A DNA stretch of 64,000 nt. Source: Roseiarcus sp963813195 (GTDB lineage Bacteria > Pseudomonadota > Alphaproteobacteria > Rhizobiales > Beijerinckiaceae). The notes under the pieces are model-generated. The model saw only the letters and a program-made list of their open reading frames with translations, was not told the DNA's origin and ran no database searches. The DNA is taken from contig CAWEYC010000034.1 in assembly GCA_963813195.1 (NCBI GenBank), positions 186,001 through 250,000 on the forward strand. Direction: 5' to 3'. Positions 35,141-43,904 of the stretch are shown here, in pieces (positions within the stretch are counted from its first letter, which is position 1; the number at the start of each line of letters is the position of its first letter). The position numbers and the translations under genes were made by a program.

Positions 35141-36665
35141 TTAGTCTTCGGCCTCGGCGGGAACCGCCTTGGCGGGCGGCAACCGCACTGGGCGCAGCAG
35201 GAAGCTCGGCACGTGGTCGCCGAGCCCAATGACCGGCGCTTCCGCGTCTTCGTCGCGTCGGGGGCGGCGCGGCGGCGCGGGTTGAGCCTGCTGCGGCTGC
35301 GGCGAGTGCCTCGCCGGCGCGGGGTCCCGCTGGGCGCGCTCAGCCCCGCGCGGCGCCGCTCTCGAATGTCGTTCGCTCGAGCGCGGCTCGCGCGCGGCCT
35401 CGTCGGCCGGCGGCTTCGAGGGAGCGCTGCTGCGCCGGTGCTCGCCCGACTGCCTTGCTTCGCCACGACGCCCGCGCCCGCGCGAACCGCGATGGTCGCG
35501 GCCGATTTCGGCGCTGTCCGCCTCGTCCTCGACCGCGGCCTCTTCGCCCGCCTGCCAATCGATCTTTCGGTTGATCAGCTTCTCGATGTCCTCGATGGCG
35601 CGCGCGTCGGCGCGAGAGACGATCGTCAAAGCGGCGCCGAGCTTGCCGGCGCGGCCTGTCCGACCGATGCGATGGACATAGTCCTCGGCGTGGTGGGGAG
35701 GATCGTAATTGACGACGTGGCTCACATCGGGAATGTCAAGCCCGCGCGCCGCGACATCCGAACAGACCAGCAGTTGCACTTGGTCGTTGCGGAAGGAGTC
35801 GAGGGCGGCCATGCGCGAGCGTTGATCGAGATCGCCGTGCAGCGCGCCGACGGAAAAGCCGTGCTTTTCCAGCGAGCGGTAGACAACCTGCACGTCGCGC
35901 TTGCGGTTGCAGAAGATGATTGCGTTCTTGAAATTCTCCGCGCTGCGAACGATCCGCCGCAGCGTCGCTCGCTTCTCCTCGGGCGAAGAACCCGAGCGCA
36001 CCAAAGTCTGCGTGATCCCCTCGGCGGTCGACGCCGCGCGAGCGACCTCGATGCGCACCGGATTGTGCAGAAAGGTCTCGGTGAGCCGGGTGATTTCCGG
36101 CGGCATGGTCGCCGAGAAGAACAAGGTCTGCCGGGTGAAGGGCACCAACTTGCAGATGCGCTCGATGTCGGGAATGAAACCCATGTCGAGCATGCGATCG
36201 GCTTCGTCGATGACCAGAATCTCGATGCCGGTCAGCAGTATCTTGCCGCGGTCGGCGAAGTCGAGCAGGCGGCCGGGCGTCGCGATCAGCACGTCGGCGC
36301 CCCTGGTGATCTTGGCCTCCTGGTCGGCGAACGAAACGCCGCCGATCAGCAGGGCCAGATTGAGCTTGTGGTTGACGCCGTATTTGCCGAAGGCTTCCTC
36401 GACTTGCGCCGCGAGCTCGCGCGTCGGCTCGAGGATCAGCGTGCGCGGCATGCGCGCCCGAGCGCGCCCTTTCTCCAGCATGGACAACATCGGCAGCGTG
36501 AAGGCCGCGGTCTTGCCGGTCCCGGTCTGGGCGATGCCGAGCACATCCCGGCCTTGCAGCGCGTAGGGAATGGCCTGCTCTTGGATTGGAGTTCGGGGTA
36601 TCGTAGCCGGACGCTTGGACGGCGTTGAGCACTTTCTCGCTCAGGCCGAGTTCATCAAATTTCAT
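35141..36665 (-). pseudogene. DEAD-box RNA helicase (RhlE-like), one frameshift near the start
   Basis: The N-terminus MKFDELGLSEKVLNAVQASG starts at 36665; at about 36590 the frame breaks and the body continues in a neighbouring frame. CCGAACTCC in place of CCGACTCC, i.e. one extra A, explains it; correcting it restores TPTPIQEQAIPYALQGRDVL. The rest is intact: AQTGTGKTAAFTLP (motif I), LEPTRELAAQV (Ia), VIDEADRMLDMGF (II), FFSATMPPEI (III) and HRIGRTGRAG (VI). A long Arg/Pro/Ala-rich tail (from about 35560) is typical of RhlE-like helicases that remodel ribosomal or cold-stressed RNA. Total length would be about 508 residues. A sequence error is the simplest explanation. Confidence 0.9.
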
Positions 36666-36882
36666 TGGGTCTCACAGGGATGAGGGCTTTGGGAGGGCGC
36701 GTGCGGCGCCCCTCCGGGACGGCGCGGCTCTGGGTCGCGCTTGCGCGAGGGCCTTTTGGCGCGCCGCGCAGGGCCGGGGCGTTGATCGTGCCCTCGACCA
36801 ATTGCCCATATAGAAGAAATCCCGGCAAAGTCAATGAAAGAGCGCGCTCCTTAACGCTCTTTCGCTTCAACTCGTTGTGGCT

Positions 36883-37404
36883 TCAGCGCGGCCCCAGCGT
36901 CAACCGCTGAAACCCCGACCCGGCGGTCGTCTTTCGCGCCGATATGATGCGCGAGTTGACGCCGCTCCAGCGGATCTCGCCGGAGAGCCGGCCGTACTCG
37001 ATCTTCGGGCAGCGGTTCATCACCACCTGGACGCCCCTCGCTTCGGCGCGCGCGGCCGCCTCGGCATTGCGCACGCCGAGTTGCATCCAGATCACGCGGG
37101 GCAGGGGCTCCAGCGCCAGCGCCTCGTCGACGACGGCGCCCGCCGCCTCGGAATTGCGGAAAATCTCGACCATGTCGATCGGTCCGGGCGCCTCGGCTAG
37201 GCTCGCGTAAACCGGCAGCCCGAGAATGGCGCCGCCGGCGAGGCCGGGATTGATCGGCAGCATCGTGAAGCCGCGCTCGGAGAGATACTTGAGCACGAAG
37301 AAGGAGGGGCGCGCCGTATTGGCTGAGGCCCCGACCATCGCAATTCGTTTCACCCCGAGGAGAATGCCGCGGATATATTCGTCGGAATAGGAATTGTGAT
37401 TCAC
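36883..37404 (-). CDS. CoA-binding domain protein (YccU-like)
   Basis: A 173-residue Rossmann-fold protein: IAMVGASANTARPSFFVLKY at the nucleotide site, YLSERGFTMLPINPGLAGG and VIWMQLGVRNAEAAARAEAR. The family binds CoA-like nucleotides but its role is unknown. The C-terminal MNRCPKIEYGRL contains the conserved Cys-Pro. It overlaps the stop of the upstream enoyl-CoA hydratase gene by four bases, so the two are co-translated; a link to acyl-CoA metabolism is plausible. Confidence 0.93.
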   Translation of the reverse strand: MNHNSYSDEYIRGILLGVKRIAMVGASANTARPSFFVLKYLSERGFTMLPINPGLAGGAILGLPVYASLAEAPGPIDMVEIFRNSEAAGAVVDEALALEPLPRVIWMQLGVRNAEAAARAEARGVQVVMNRCPKIEYGRLSGEIRWSGVNSRIISARKTTAGSGFQRLTLGPR

Positions 37405-38219
37405 GTGTCCCCCCAGTGTGGCGCCCGCTTATCGAGGAACGCCCCGATCCCCTCGTTGGCGTCGGCGTGGGCGAGATTGTCGACCATCGCGCGCGACGCG
37501 ACGGCGTACGCCTCGGCGAGCGGCAATTCCATCTGCTGATGGAACGTGCGTTTGCCGATCGCGACAGTCGCCGCCGAGCGCGCCGCGATGCTGGCCGCCA
37601 GCGCCAGCGCTTCAGCGAGCGCCGCGCCGGCGGGAACGACGCGGTTGACGAGGCCGAAGCGCTCCGCCTCCGAGGCGCTGTAGAGATTTCCGGTCAGCGC
37701 CATCTCCATCGCGTGCTTGCGCGAGACCGCGCGGCCGACGGCGACGAGCGGCGTCGAGCAGAACAGCCCGATGCCGACGCCGGGCAAAGCGAAGCGCGCT
37801 TGATCGCCGGCGATCGCGAGGTCGCAGGCGGCGACGAGTTGGCAACCTGCCGCCGTCGCGACGCCCTCGATCGCCGCGATGACCGGCTTCGGCAGCGCGA
37901 CGATCTGCTGCATCAGATCGGCGCAGCGCGCCATGACGCGCTCGTAGAACGCCTCGCCCCGATCGGCGTCGTTGCGATGGGCCCGCAATTCCCTGAGATC
38001 GTGCCCGGCCGACAGCGCGGGACCGTCGCCGGCGATGACGACGGCGCGAACGGCCGGGTCCGCGCCGATGGCGGCGAATTGGACGATCAGCGTATCGATC
38101 ATGGCGAGGCTCAGCGCGTTGCGCGAAGCCGGCGATCGCAGCGTCAACGTCGCGACGCCGCCTTGGTCCTCGCGCCGAACGAGGGCAGGCGGGCTTTCGC
38201 TTGACGGCGAGGGGTTCAT
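37401..38219 (-). CDS. Enoyl-CoA hydratase/isomerase family protein
   Basis: A 272-residue crotonase. The fold signatures are ATLTLRSPASRNALSLAMID, the oxyanion-hole stretches GPALSAGHDLRELRAH and GVATAAGCQLVAACDLAIAG, and a C-terminal EGIGAFLDKRAPHWGDT. Such enzymes hydrate enoyl-CoAs or act on related thioesters; the residues expected for the two catalytic Glu are not obvious (GVGIGLFCSTPLVAVGRAV lies where the second would be), so it may be an isomerase-like or non-hydratase member. The ATG at 38219 starts the conserved part. It is coupled to the CoA-binding gene. Confidence 0.9.
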   Translation of the reverse strand: MNPSPSSESPPALVRREDQGGVATLTLRSPASRNALSLAMIDTLIVQFAAIGADPAVRAVVIAGDGPALSAGHDLRELRAHRNDADRGEAFYERVMARCADLMQQIVALPKPVIAAIEGVATAAGCQLVAACDLAIAGDQARFALPGVGIGLFCSTPLVAVGRAVSRKHAMEMALTGNLYSASEAERFGLVNRVVPAGAALAEALALAASIAARSAATVAIGKRTFHQQMELPLAEAYAVASRAMVDNLAHADANEGIGAFLDKRAPHWGDT

Positions 38220-38708
38220 CGTGGCGCTCCGTAGAGGCTTTGGCGTGGCGGGCGGGGGCGGGCCGGGCCGGCGGTGCGCCATCACCCGCGACTAGTTAGC
38301 TCGCGAGATCGTGGAATGCAAAAGGCTGCACTGTCGTGAAGGGCGCCTCGCGTCGCTTTCTGGCGCGCGGGCCTGATTTCAACGGCTTGCGAGTTGATTT
38401 TCCGCCGCTTGGGCGCAAAGCGAACCGACCATGAGGGAAGAATCAATCTCGGTTTAAACGTCGAGCAATATAGATATGCGTTTCATAGTCAACAGTAAGC
38501 TCTCCGCCATCATCGTCAATTACCGTGGCAATTTCACCAAGCATAGCCTCACGCTTCGGAACCGATCTTGAAGGGCAGAAAGGGGTCGATAGCACCAGTC
38601 CGCTCCTTCACTGCGGGTCGTCGCAATTTGGGGGAGAGCGGCCGGTCGCGATCAGCGTGCTCATCGCATTCTCGCTGTTCGCCCGGAGCCTCGTTCCGAT
38701 TGCAAGGG
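38220..38708. other. AT-richer intergenic segment between the hydratase and the MFS transporter
   Basis: No established gene. The part from about 38430 to 38550 is much lower in GC than the flanks. It holds a short minus-strand reading frame (38544-38443, 33 codons, starting MLGEIATVIDDDGGELTVDY). Its balanced composition suggests a real small protein or the end of a lost gene. Confidence 0.5.
38443..38544 (-). CDS. Possible 33-residue protein or gene remnant
   Basis: A short frame, MLGEIATVIDDDGGELTVDY then THIYIARRLNRD. The open frame extends a few codons upstream of the ATG (SVPKREA), which suggests the tail of a longer lost protein. Acidic and aromatic content and low GC differ from the shadow frames typical of this genome. 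I find no family and no clear ribosome-binding site. It is reported because it is unusual, not because it is established. Confidence 0.3.
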   Translation of the reverse strand: MLGEIATVIDDDGGELTVDYETHIYIARRLNRD

Positions 38709-39950
38709 TTAGGGGTATTCAACCGTCCTGTCATCCAACGGCGTGGCCGTTTCTGCGGTCCGTCTCGTTGCGACGACAAAGGCGATAAGCGCGCCGACAG
38801 CACACAAGAGCATCGTCGTAATGAAGGGGGTAAGGGTGGCGTCATACATGAGCGCCAAAGCCGCGCCGCTGGCGCCAGCGAAGGCGTATTGCAGGACACC
38901 CAGCAACGAGGAGACTGACCCGGCATGGATATTGGGAGCGCTTTTCATGACGAGCGCGATGCCATTGCCGACCACGAGCATCAGGCTCGCCATGGCAAAG
39001 AAAATCAAGGCGCCGGCCAGGTAGACTCCGGCCCTCATAGCAAGGGTGGCGATAAGGAGCGCAACGCAGCAGGCGGCGTGCAGCAGAAGTCCAAAAATAA
39101 GAATCTGGCGTTCCGTCCAGCGGCTCAGCAGTAGCACGTTGATCTGGCCACCAATCACCATCCCGACGGCAATGCCCGCGAGCACCAGGCTGTAAATGGT
39201 CGGCGGCAGGCCGAAATGATCGACGAAGACAAACGACGATGAGCCGATATAGGCAAACAGCCCCGCCATGGCGAAAGCGCTTGAAAGGGTCAGCCACGCG
39301 AGTTTGCCGTGTCTGAAAAGGCCCGCATAGTCGTCCAACGTGACGCGGAGGCCCGCAGTCGCGCGGCGTGAGGATTCCAGCGTCTCTGGCACGATCCTGA
39401 GGAAAGCCACGAGGGATGCAGCGCCAAAGAGCGCTAGGAACCAGAAAATCGCCTGCCACCCCATCGCGGCGACCAAAAGCCCGCCAATAGGCGGCGCAAC
39501 GATCGGTGCGATCATCATGACCTGCAACAACGCCGAAAACAGTTTCGCGACCTCGCGACCGTGATAGCGATGGGTGATAATCGCTCGTGGAATGACCAGC
39601 CCGGCTGCCGCGCCAAGGCCCTGAAGCGCTCTTGCGACCATGAACATCGCGATGTTCTGCGAGAGAGCCGCGAGGACCGACGCCAGAACAAACAACAAGA
39701 TTCCAAATGCGAGCGGTCCACGTCGGCCGAACCGATCGGTCACGGGTCCGTAGAAAAGTTGTCCGATAGCGGCTCCGCCGACGAACACGGAGAGCGATGT
39801 TTGCATCGTGCCGGGGTTTGCTCCGAGAGAACGACCGATGTCGCGGAAGCCCGGCAGATACAGGTCGATCGCCATCGCGTCGAAGGCGGTGATGACACCC
39901 AGAACCACAATCAGCGGCAGGGTGCGGGTGCGGTGTCCGTAGGAATTCAT
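38709..39950 (-). CDS. MFS multidrug exporter, Bcr/CflA family
   Basis: A 413-residue transporter with twelve hydrophobic helices, starting MNSYGHRTRTLPLIVVLGVI behind a GAGGA ribosome-binding site. Bcr/CflA features are AIDLYLPGFRDIGRSLGANP (helix 1 and loop), AIGQLFYGPVTDRFGRRGPL (the conserved loop 2-3 motif) and ARALQGLGAAAGLVIPRAII (motif of helix 5). It likely exports a drug or a toxic metabolite by proton antiport. It is divergent from a TetR gene, with two palindromic operators between them, so it is very probably induced by a ligand of that repressor. Confidence 0.94.
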   Translation of the reverse strand: MNSYGHRTRTLPLIVVLGVITAFDAMAIDLYLPGFRDIGRSLGANPGTMQTSLSVFVGGAAIGQLFYGPVTDRFGRRGPLAFGILLFVLASVLAALSQNIAMFMVARALQGLGAAAGLVIPRAIITHRYHGREVAKLFSALLQVMMIAPIVAPPIGGLLVAAMGWQAIFWFLALFGAASLVAFLRIVPETLESSRRATAGLRVTLDDYAGLFRHGKLAWLTLSSAFAMAGLFAYIGSSSFVFVDHFGLPPTIYSLVLAGIAVGMVIGGQINVLLLSRWTERQILIFGLLLHAACCVALLIATLAMRAGVYLAGALIFFAMASLMLVVGNGIALVMKSAPNIHAGSVSSLLGVLQYAFAGASGAALALMYDATLTPFITTMLLCAVGALIAFVVATRRTAETATPLDDRTVEYP

Positions 39951-40009
39951 GCAGTCCTCGCCGGAAATTGAGAGACCAGCTTCCACGACGCACACCGACG
40001 TGATAATCA

Positions 40010-40048
40010 GACTGATCAGTCGGAAATAGTTATGCGACTGATCAGTCG
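40010..40048. promoter_or_regulatory. Duplicated palindromic operator for the TetR repressor
   Basis: GACTGATCAGTC, a perfect 12-bp palindrome, occurs at 40010-40021 and again at 40036-40047; the second extends to a perfect 14-mer (40035-40048). Both are followed by GGAAA. Their centres are 26 bases apart, between the divergent MFS (start 39950) and TetR (start 40067) genes. This is the expected site for TetR dimers repressing both genes. Confidence 0.85.
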
Positions 40049-40066
40049 GAAAAGCAAGAGGCTAGT

Positions 40067-40651
40067 TTGACGCGGAAAAAGGAAATTGATCTGGATCGGA
40101 TCCTGGACGCCGCCGAGCGTGTGATCCTCGCATCCGGCGGCCGAAATTTCACGCTCGATGCCGTCGCCGAGCGTGCGGGGATCAGTAAGGGCGGTCTCGT
40201 CTACAGCTTCGCGACCAAGGATGAATTAGTCCGCGCGGCGTTAGAGCGGGAAGTAGCACGCTTTCAGGAAGCGGTCCGCCAGCGGCTGGGCGGCAGGCCG
40301 GTTGAGCCTTTCGACTTGGTCCTAGCCCACATCGACGAAGCCCTCGATGAAGACGACGCCGCGACGCGCAAGGCAGCTTTTCTCGTAACCGCGTTGGTGC
40401 ACGCCCCCGATATGATGGAACCAGCACGACGGTATTATCGCGCGCTGCTCGATCCGCTACAGTCTGATTCCGGCGACGCCCATGCCGTTCGTCACGCCCT
40501 GCTTGCCGTTGAGGGAATTTTCCTACTCCGAGGGCTAGGCTTCGTCGAGGTCTCGGCGTCGGAGCATAAATCCGTCCTGCTTCACGCGCGAGAAATCGTC
40601 GCCAAGGTGCTGGCCGGACGTAAGCGCCATGAGGCCGAACATCCGAGTTAG
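40067..40651 (+). CDS. TetR-family transcriptional repressor
   Basis: A 194-residue repressor with the TetR N-terminal DNA-binding domain: DLDRILDAAERVILASGGRN, then FTLDAVAERAGISKGGLVYS (helix-turn-helix about residues 28-47) and FATKDELVRAALER. The C-terminal ligand domain is divergent, as usual. Translation appears to start at a TTG (40067) because the domain begins immediately after it and no ATG is available; AAGCAAGAGG lies upstream. It should bind the twin palindromes before it and control both itself and the MFS exporter. Confidence 0.92.
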   Translation: MTRKKEIDLDRILDAAERVILASGGRNFTLDAVAERAGISKGGLVYSFATKDELVRAALEREVARFQEAVRQRLGGRPVEPFDLVLAHIDEALDEDDAATRKAAFLVTALVHAPDMMEPARRYYRALLDPLQSDSGDAHAVRHALLAVEGIFLLRGLGFVEVSASEHKSVLLHAREIVAKVLAGRKRHEAEHPS

Positions 40652-40870
40652 GTCGGAAGCCGCGCCTGCGCGGTGCATACTTGAATTATGCAAAAGGGCG
40701 AACGTCGCCTTCGGGCCGACTCCGGCCAGACAGTGCCGGAACCAAGCGTCAGATTTTGACCACCAGAAGAGCCGGCGACCATAGCGGAACCCCATTTTCG
40801 CGCTCGATGGCCATGGCGCCGATGAACGGCGCAAGCTATGCATCGCGTCCGTCACAGAAGGGATTGCCGC

Positions 40871-41326
40871 ATGCTCTCGCCGCCGCAACTGGCTTTCACC
40901 GTGGACGAGCTCAAATCCTATCTCGCGGACATCTTCCCGCAGATATGGACTGCCGGGACGCACGAGATCGAGGCGATCGGGCCTTTGAGCGCGCGCGTGC
41001 GGCTGAAATATCATCCCGACCACCTGCGCCCCGGCGGCACGATTTCCGGGCCGAGCTTGTTCGCGCTCGCCGACCTCGCGCTCTACGTCGCCATTCTCGC
41101 GCAGATCGGCCGCGTGCCGCTGGCGGTGACGACCAATCTCAATATCAACTTCCTGCGCAAGCCGGCCCCGGGCGACGTCGTCGGCGAGGCGCGGCTGATG
41201 AAGCTCGGCAAAAGGCTGGCGGTTGGCGAGGTCGCGCTCAATTCGGTCGGCGAGCCGGCGATGGTGGCGCACGCGACGGGAACCTACTCGATCCCGGCCC
41301 GTGGCGAAGGCAACGCGGTATCATAA
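40871..41326 (+). CDS. PaaI-type hotdog-fold thioesterase
   Basis: A 151-residue hotdog protein, MLSPPQLAFTVDELKSYLAD at the start. The family motif GGTISGPSLFALADLALYVA supplies the catalytic region, and AVTTNLNINFLRKPAPGDVV and GEVALNSVGEPAMVAHATGT complete the fold. Members hydrolyse acyl-CoA or hydroxyphenylacetyl-CoA; the substrate is unknown. It precedes rplM, an order seen in other Hyphomicrobiales. AAGGGATTG acts as ribosome-binding site. Confidence 0.92.
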   Translation: MLSPPQLAFTVDELKSYLADIFPQIWTAGTHEIEAIGPLSARVRLKYHPDHLRPGGTISGPSLFALADLALYVAILAQIGRVPLAVTTNLNINFLRKPAPGDVVGEARLMKLGKRLAVGEVALNSVGEPAMVAHATGTYSIPARGEGNAVS

Positions 41327-41376
41327 TACCTCATCGAGAAAAGTCCCCGTTTTAGGCCGATTCCGCGTCTTTGAAG

Positions 41377-41406
41377 TTGACGCATGCCCGGCGAGGCCTC
41401 TATAAG
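41377..41406 (+). promoter_or_regulatory. Sigma-70-type promoter for rplM-rpsI
   Basis: TTGACG (41377-41382) and TATAAG (41401-41406) are separated by 18 bases and lie about 60 bases before the rplM ATG. This matches the strong housekeeping promoters of ribosomal-protein genes in the group. Confidence 0.7.
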
Positions 41407-41463
41407 CGCGGCCCTGACCGGCTCGTCGTCACGGCGGGCGCTCGAGAAACGGATTCGGATTTC

Positions 41464-41934
41464 ATGTTCGGCAAGACCCATTCGACCAAGACGGCCGACG
41501 TCGAGAAGAAGTGGCTTCTCATCGACGCCAAGGGCCTGGTCGTCGGACGCCTGGCGACGATCGTCGCGATGCGCCTGCGCGGCAAGCACAAGCCTTCGTT
41601 CACCCCGCATATCGACGACGGCGACAACGTCATCGTCGTCAACGCGGAGAAGGTGGTGTTCACCGGCCGCAAGCGCGACCAGAAGGTCTATCACCACTAC
41701 ACCGGCTACATCGGCGGCATCAAGGAACGCTCGGCCAAGTCGATCCTCGAGGGGCGCTTCCCCGAGCGGATCGTCGAGAAGGCGGTCGAGCGCATGCTGC
41801 CGCGCGGGCCGCTCGGCCGCAAGCAGCTCAGCAATCTCCGGGTCTACAAGGGTCCCGATCATCCGCATGCCGCGCAGGCGCCGACGCCGCTCGATATCGC
41901 CAGCCTCAATCCGAAAAACAGCCGGAGCGCCTGA
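41464..41934 (+). CDS. rplM: 50S ribosomal protein L13
   Basis: A full-length L13 (156 residues). VEKKWLLIDAKGLVVGRLAT, MRLRGKHKPSFTPHIDDGDN and the signature ERIVEKAVERMLPRGPLGRK are all present. The N-terminus MFGKTHSTKTAD replaces the usual MKTY/MKTF start. The ATG at 41464 is preferred over a longer frame beginning at 41371, which would overlap the promoter. L13 is an early assembly protein and represses its own operon in E. coli. rpsI follows after two bases. Confidence 0.97.
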   Translation: MFGKTHSTKTADVEKKWLLIDAKGLVVGRLATIVAMRLRGKHKPSFTPHIDDGDNVIVVNAEKVVFTGRKRDQKVYHHYTGYIGGIKERSAKSILEGRFPERIVEKAVERMLPRGPLGRKQLSNLRVYKGPDHPHAAQAPTPLDIASLNPKNSRSA

Positions 41935-41936
41935 TC

Positions 41937-42419
41937 ATGGCCGAGACACTCTCCTCCCTCGCCGATCTCAAGGACTCGGCGATCGCGCCGGCCGCGGCCG
42001 AAGCTCCCGTCCATGTGCAGAAGCTGGACCAGTACGGCCGCGCTTATGCGACCGGCAAGCGCAAGAACGCCGTCGCGCGCGTCTGGATCAAGCCCGGCAA
42101 GGGCAAGGCGACCGTCAACGGCAAGCCGCTCGACGTCTATTTCGCCCGCCCCGTCCTGCGCATGATCCTCAATCAGCCGCTGGTCATCGTGAACCGCCTC
42201 AGCCAGTACGATCTGACGGTGACGGTTTCCGGCGGCGGCCTCTCCGGCCAGGCGGGCGCGGTGCGCCACGGCCTCGCCAAGGCGCTGACCTATTACGAGC
42301 CCGACCTGCGCGGCCCCCTGAAGAAAGAGGGCTTCCTGACCCGCAACTCGCGCGTCGTCGAGCGCAAGAAATACGGTCATAAGAAAGCCCGCGCGAGCTT
42401 CCAGTTCTCGAAGCGCTGA
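41937..42419 (+). CDS. rpsI: 30S ribosomal protein S9
   Basis: A 160-residue S9 with an alphaproteobacterial N-terminal extension (MAETLSSLADLKDSAIAPAA), then YGRAYATGKRKNAVARVWIK, and the classic C-terminus DSRxVERKKYG-type stretch (NSRVVERKKYGHKKARASFQ) ending FSKR, whose last Arg contacts P-site tRNA. It is translated with rplM and followed at once by a strong terminator, so the operon ends here. Confidence 0.98.
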   Translation: MAETLSSLADLKDSAIAPAAAEAPVHVQKLDQYGRAYATGKRKNAVARVWIKPGKGKATVNGKPLDVYFARPVLRMILNQPLVIVNRLSQYDLTVTVSGGGLSGQAGAVRHGLAKALTYYEPDLRGPLKKEGFLTRNSRVVERKKYGHKKARASFQFSKR

Positions 42420-42450
42420 CGCAGACGGCTTTTCGTTACCGGACATGGAA

Positions 42451-42475
42451 AAGGGCGGCTTCGGCCGCCCTTTTT
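42451..42475 (+). terminator. Rho-independent terminator of rplM-rpsI
   Basis: AAGGGCGGC (42451-42459) pairs with GCCGCCCTT (42464-42472) around a stable TTCG tetraloop, followed by a run of five T (42471-42475). It is a textbook intrinsic terminator 31 bases after the rpsI stop. Confidence 0.95.
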
Positions 42476-42669
42476 CGTTGGGCGAGAGACGCGGCGCGGC
42501 TGGAATTTCGTCTTACGATCGGTTCCACAGCGGCCGCGGCTCTGAGCATTCGCCCGCGCCGTGAGCACAAATTCAGATAGGCAGGCAGAAAGATTCAGCG
42601 CGCGGAGCGACGCCTTTTATGCTTGAAGCCCGCAAAGGCGGGAGGCGACCGGGGAAACGGGAGCCGGAC

Positions 42670-42927
42670 GTGAGCAAGCCGGAAGACATTTATCGCGATG
42701 AGATGGCGTTCGACGGAGTTGCGATTCCCTCGTTGGCGCGCCGACAGTTCATCGGCTCGCTGGTCGTGGCGTTCGCGGTCGCGTTCTCTTGCGGCGTGGC
42801 GGCGCTGAGGCCAGCCAGCCACGTTGCCGTCGATGTCGCCCCACATCGGAGCGGGGTCATCCGACACCCATCATTTGTGACGCCTCACGTCGTGGCCAGG
42901 ATGCAATATGCAGCCGACTTTCGGTAG
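42670..42927 (+). CDS. Hypothetical 85-residue single-helix membrane protein
   Basis: Starting at a GTG with a GGGAG ribosome-binding site, the product is SKPEDIYRDEMAFDGVAIPS, then ARRQFIGSLVVAFAVAFSCG (one membrane helix, about residues 27-47) and a His/Val-rich tail. A frame open from the ATG at 42619 would add a basic stretch. No family is recognised. It is the first gene after the ribosomal operon terminator, in what looks like an accessory segment before argC. Confidence 0.5.
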   Translation: MSKPEDIYRDEMAFDGVAIPSLARRQFIGSLVVAFAVAFSCGVAALRPASHVAVDVAPHRSGVIRHPSFVTPHVVARMQYAADFR

Positions 42928-43016
42928 TAATCGGTTCGCTTGCGCGCGGCCTTGACCAGCGATGCGCCCAATATGCTTGTCGGTTTGACTGAAACTCGAT
43001 CTCTGAAGTCGATCGC

Positions 43017-43328
43017 TCAACCTCCGTTCGAGTTGACGCAACCTCTATTGCAATCGCCGGGATGGTTGCTCGAGCTCCACCCGTTGAGGTAGACGGCGCC
43101 GTTGTTGGCCACTCCGTAGGGGGCGATGCTTGGCGTTGCTCGGCGTGGCCGCCACTGAGACTGTTCGTCCGCATAATATCTTGCCCACGCCGCGTCCCTG
43201 TTGGCGGCCGGGGCAATGGCGACGCGTGCGATCTCCTGCCGACTCAGCAGATTGGGACGCGCGCTGTGAGCCAAGGCCGCGGACGAGAGGGACAGAAGGG
43301 TGACGGTAGCAATAAAGGTGCGGTTCAT
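43017..43328 (-). CDS. Hypothetical 103-residue secreted protein
   Basis: A signal peptide (MNRTFIATVTLLSLSSAALA) precedes a short mature domain containing LLSRQEIARVAIAPAANRDA, and a Ser/Gly/Asn-rich end with two cysteines close together (HPGDCNRGCVNSNGG), probably a small disulfide loop. The gene has no recognised family. The ATG at 43328 is preferred to 43340 because the signal peptide begins there. It is divergent from nothing obvious and stands alone. Confidence 0.65.
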   Translation of the reverse strand: MNRTFIATVTLLSLSSAALAHSARPNLLSRQEIARVAIAPAANRDAAWARYYADEQSQWRPRRATPSIAPYGVANNGAVYLNGWSSSNHPGDCNRGCVNSNGG

Positions 43329-43904
43329 GTTCGCCTCCATGCGATGTTGCTGTGACGCCCATAGTCCTCCTCCGCGATCAATCGATCCAATTTATTATTA
43401 GTGTCTTTCCAATCATGATTGACGATTGAACGTCACGGCTGAATCCAATCGGAGCCGCCATCGACGAAGACGCGTCCGACCTTGATGCTCGCGATCGATC
43501 CCCGCCAAAGGTCCGCTACGAACGGATTGGCGCTTTCGCCGAGGGGTGGCGATGTTCAGTTCCCTGAACTTTGCGGGGAGGTTCGCGATTGCCGAGGGCA
43601 AGAATGTCTAAATCTATAGGCGGACAACCCGAAACGGAGGTTGTCGGATGCAGGCGTCACTGCTGGAGATTTTGCGTTACGATCCCGGACCGTCGTCGCA
43701 TTCATTTGCACCCCTAAATCCCGATCCGCTCGACCTCATCGAGGGTCGCGGGCAGGTAGGCGAAGCCCGACGGGGCTGGTTGCGACTGCGGCGAACGACG
43801 ATGGAGCATCGCGAGGGGTGAGGATCTGACGCTCGACGGCCGCCGCCCTGCGAAATCGATCAATGGCGACGCGACGCTGGAGACGGGCGTCGCAGAAGCC
43901 CGTC
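43329..43904. other. About 575 bases without a convincing gene
   Basis: It contains an AT-rich patch (43380-43420) likely holding the promoter of the secreted-protein gene. Several short open frames exist, none with a recognisable motif. A minus-strand fragment reading AYLPATLDEVERIGI ends near 43714 and could be the tail of a lost gene, but support is weak. Confidence 0.45.
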
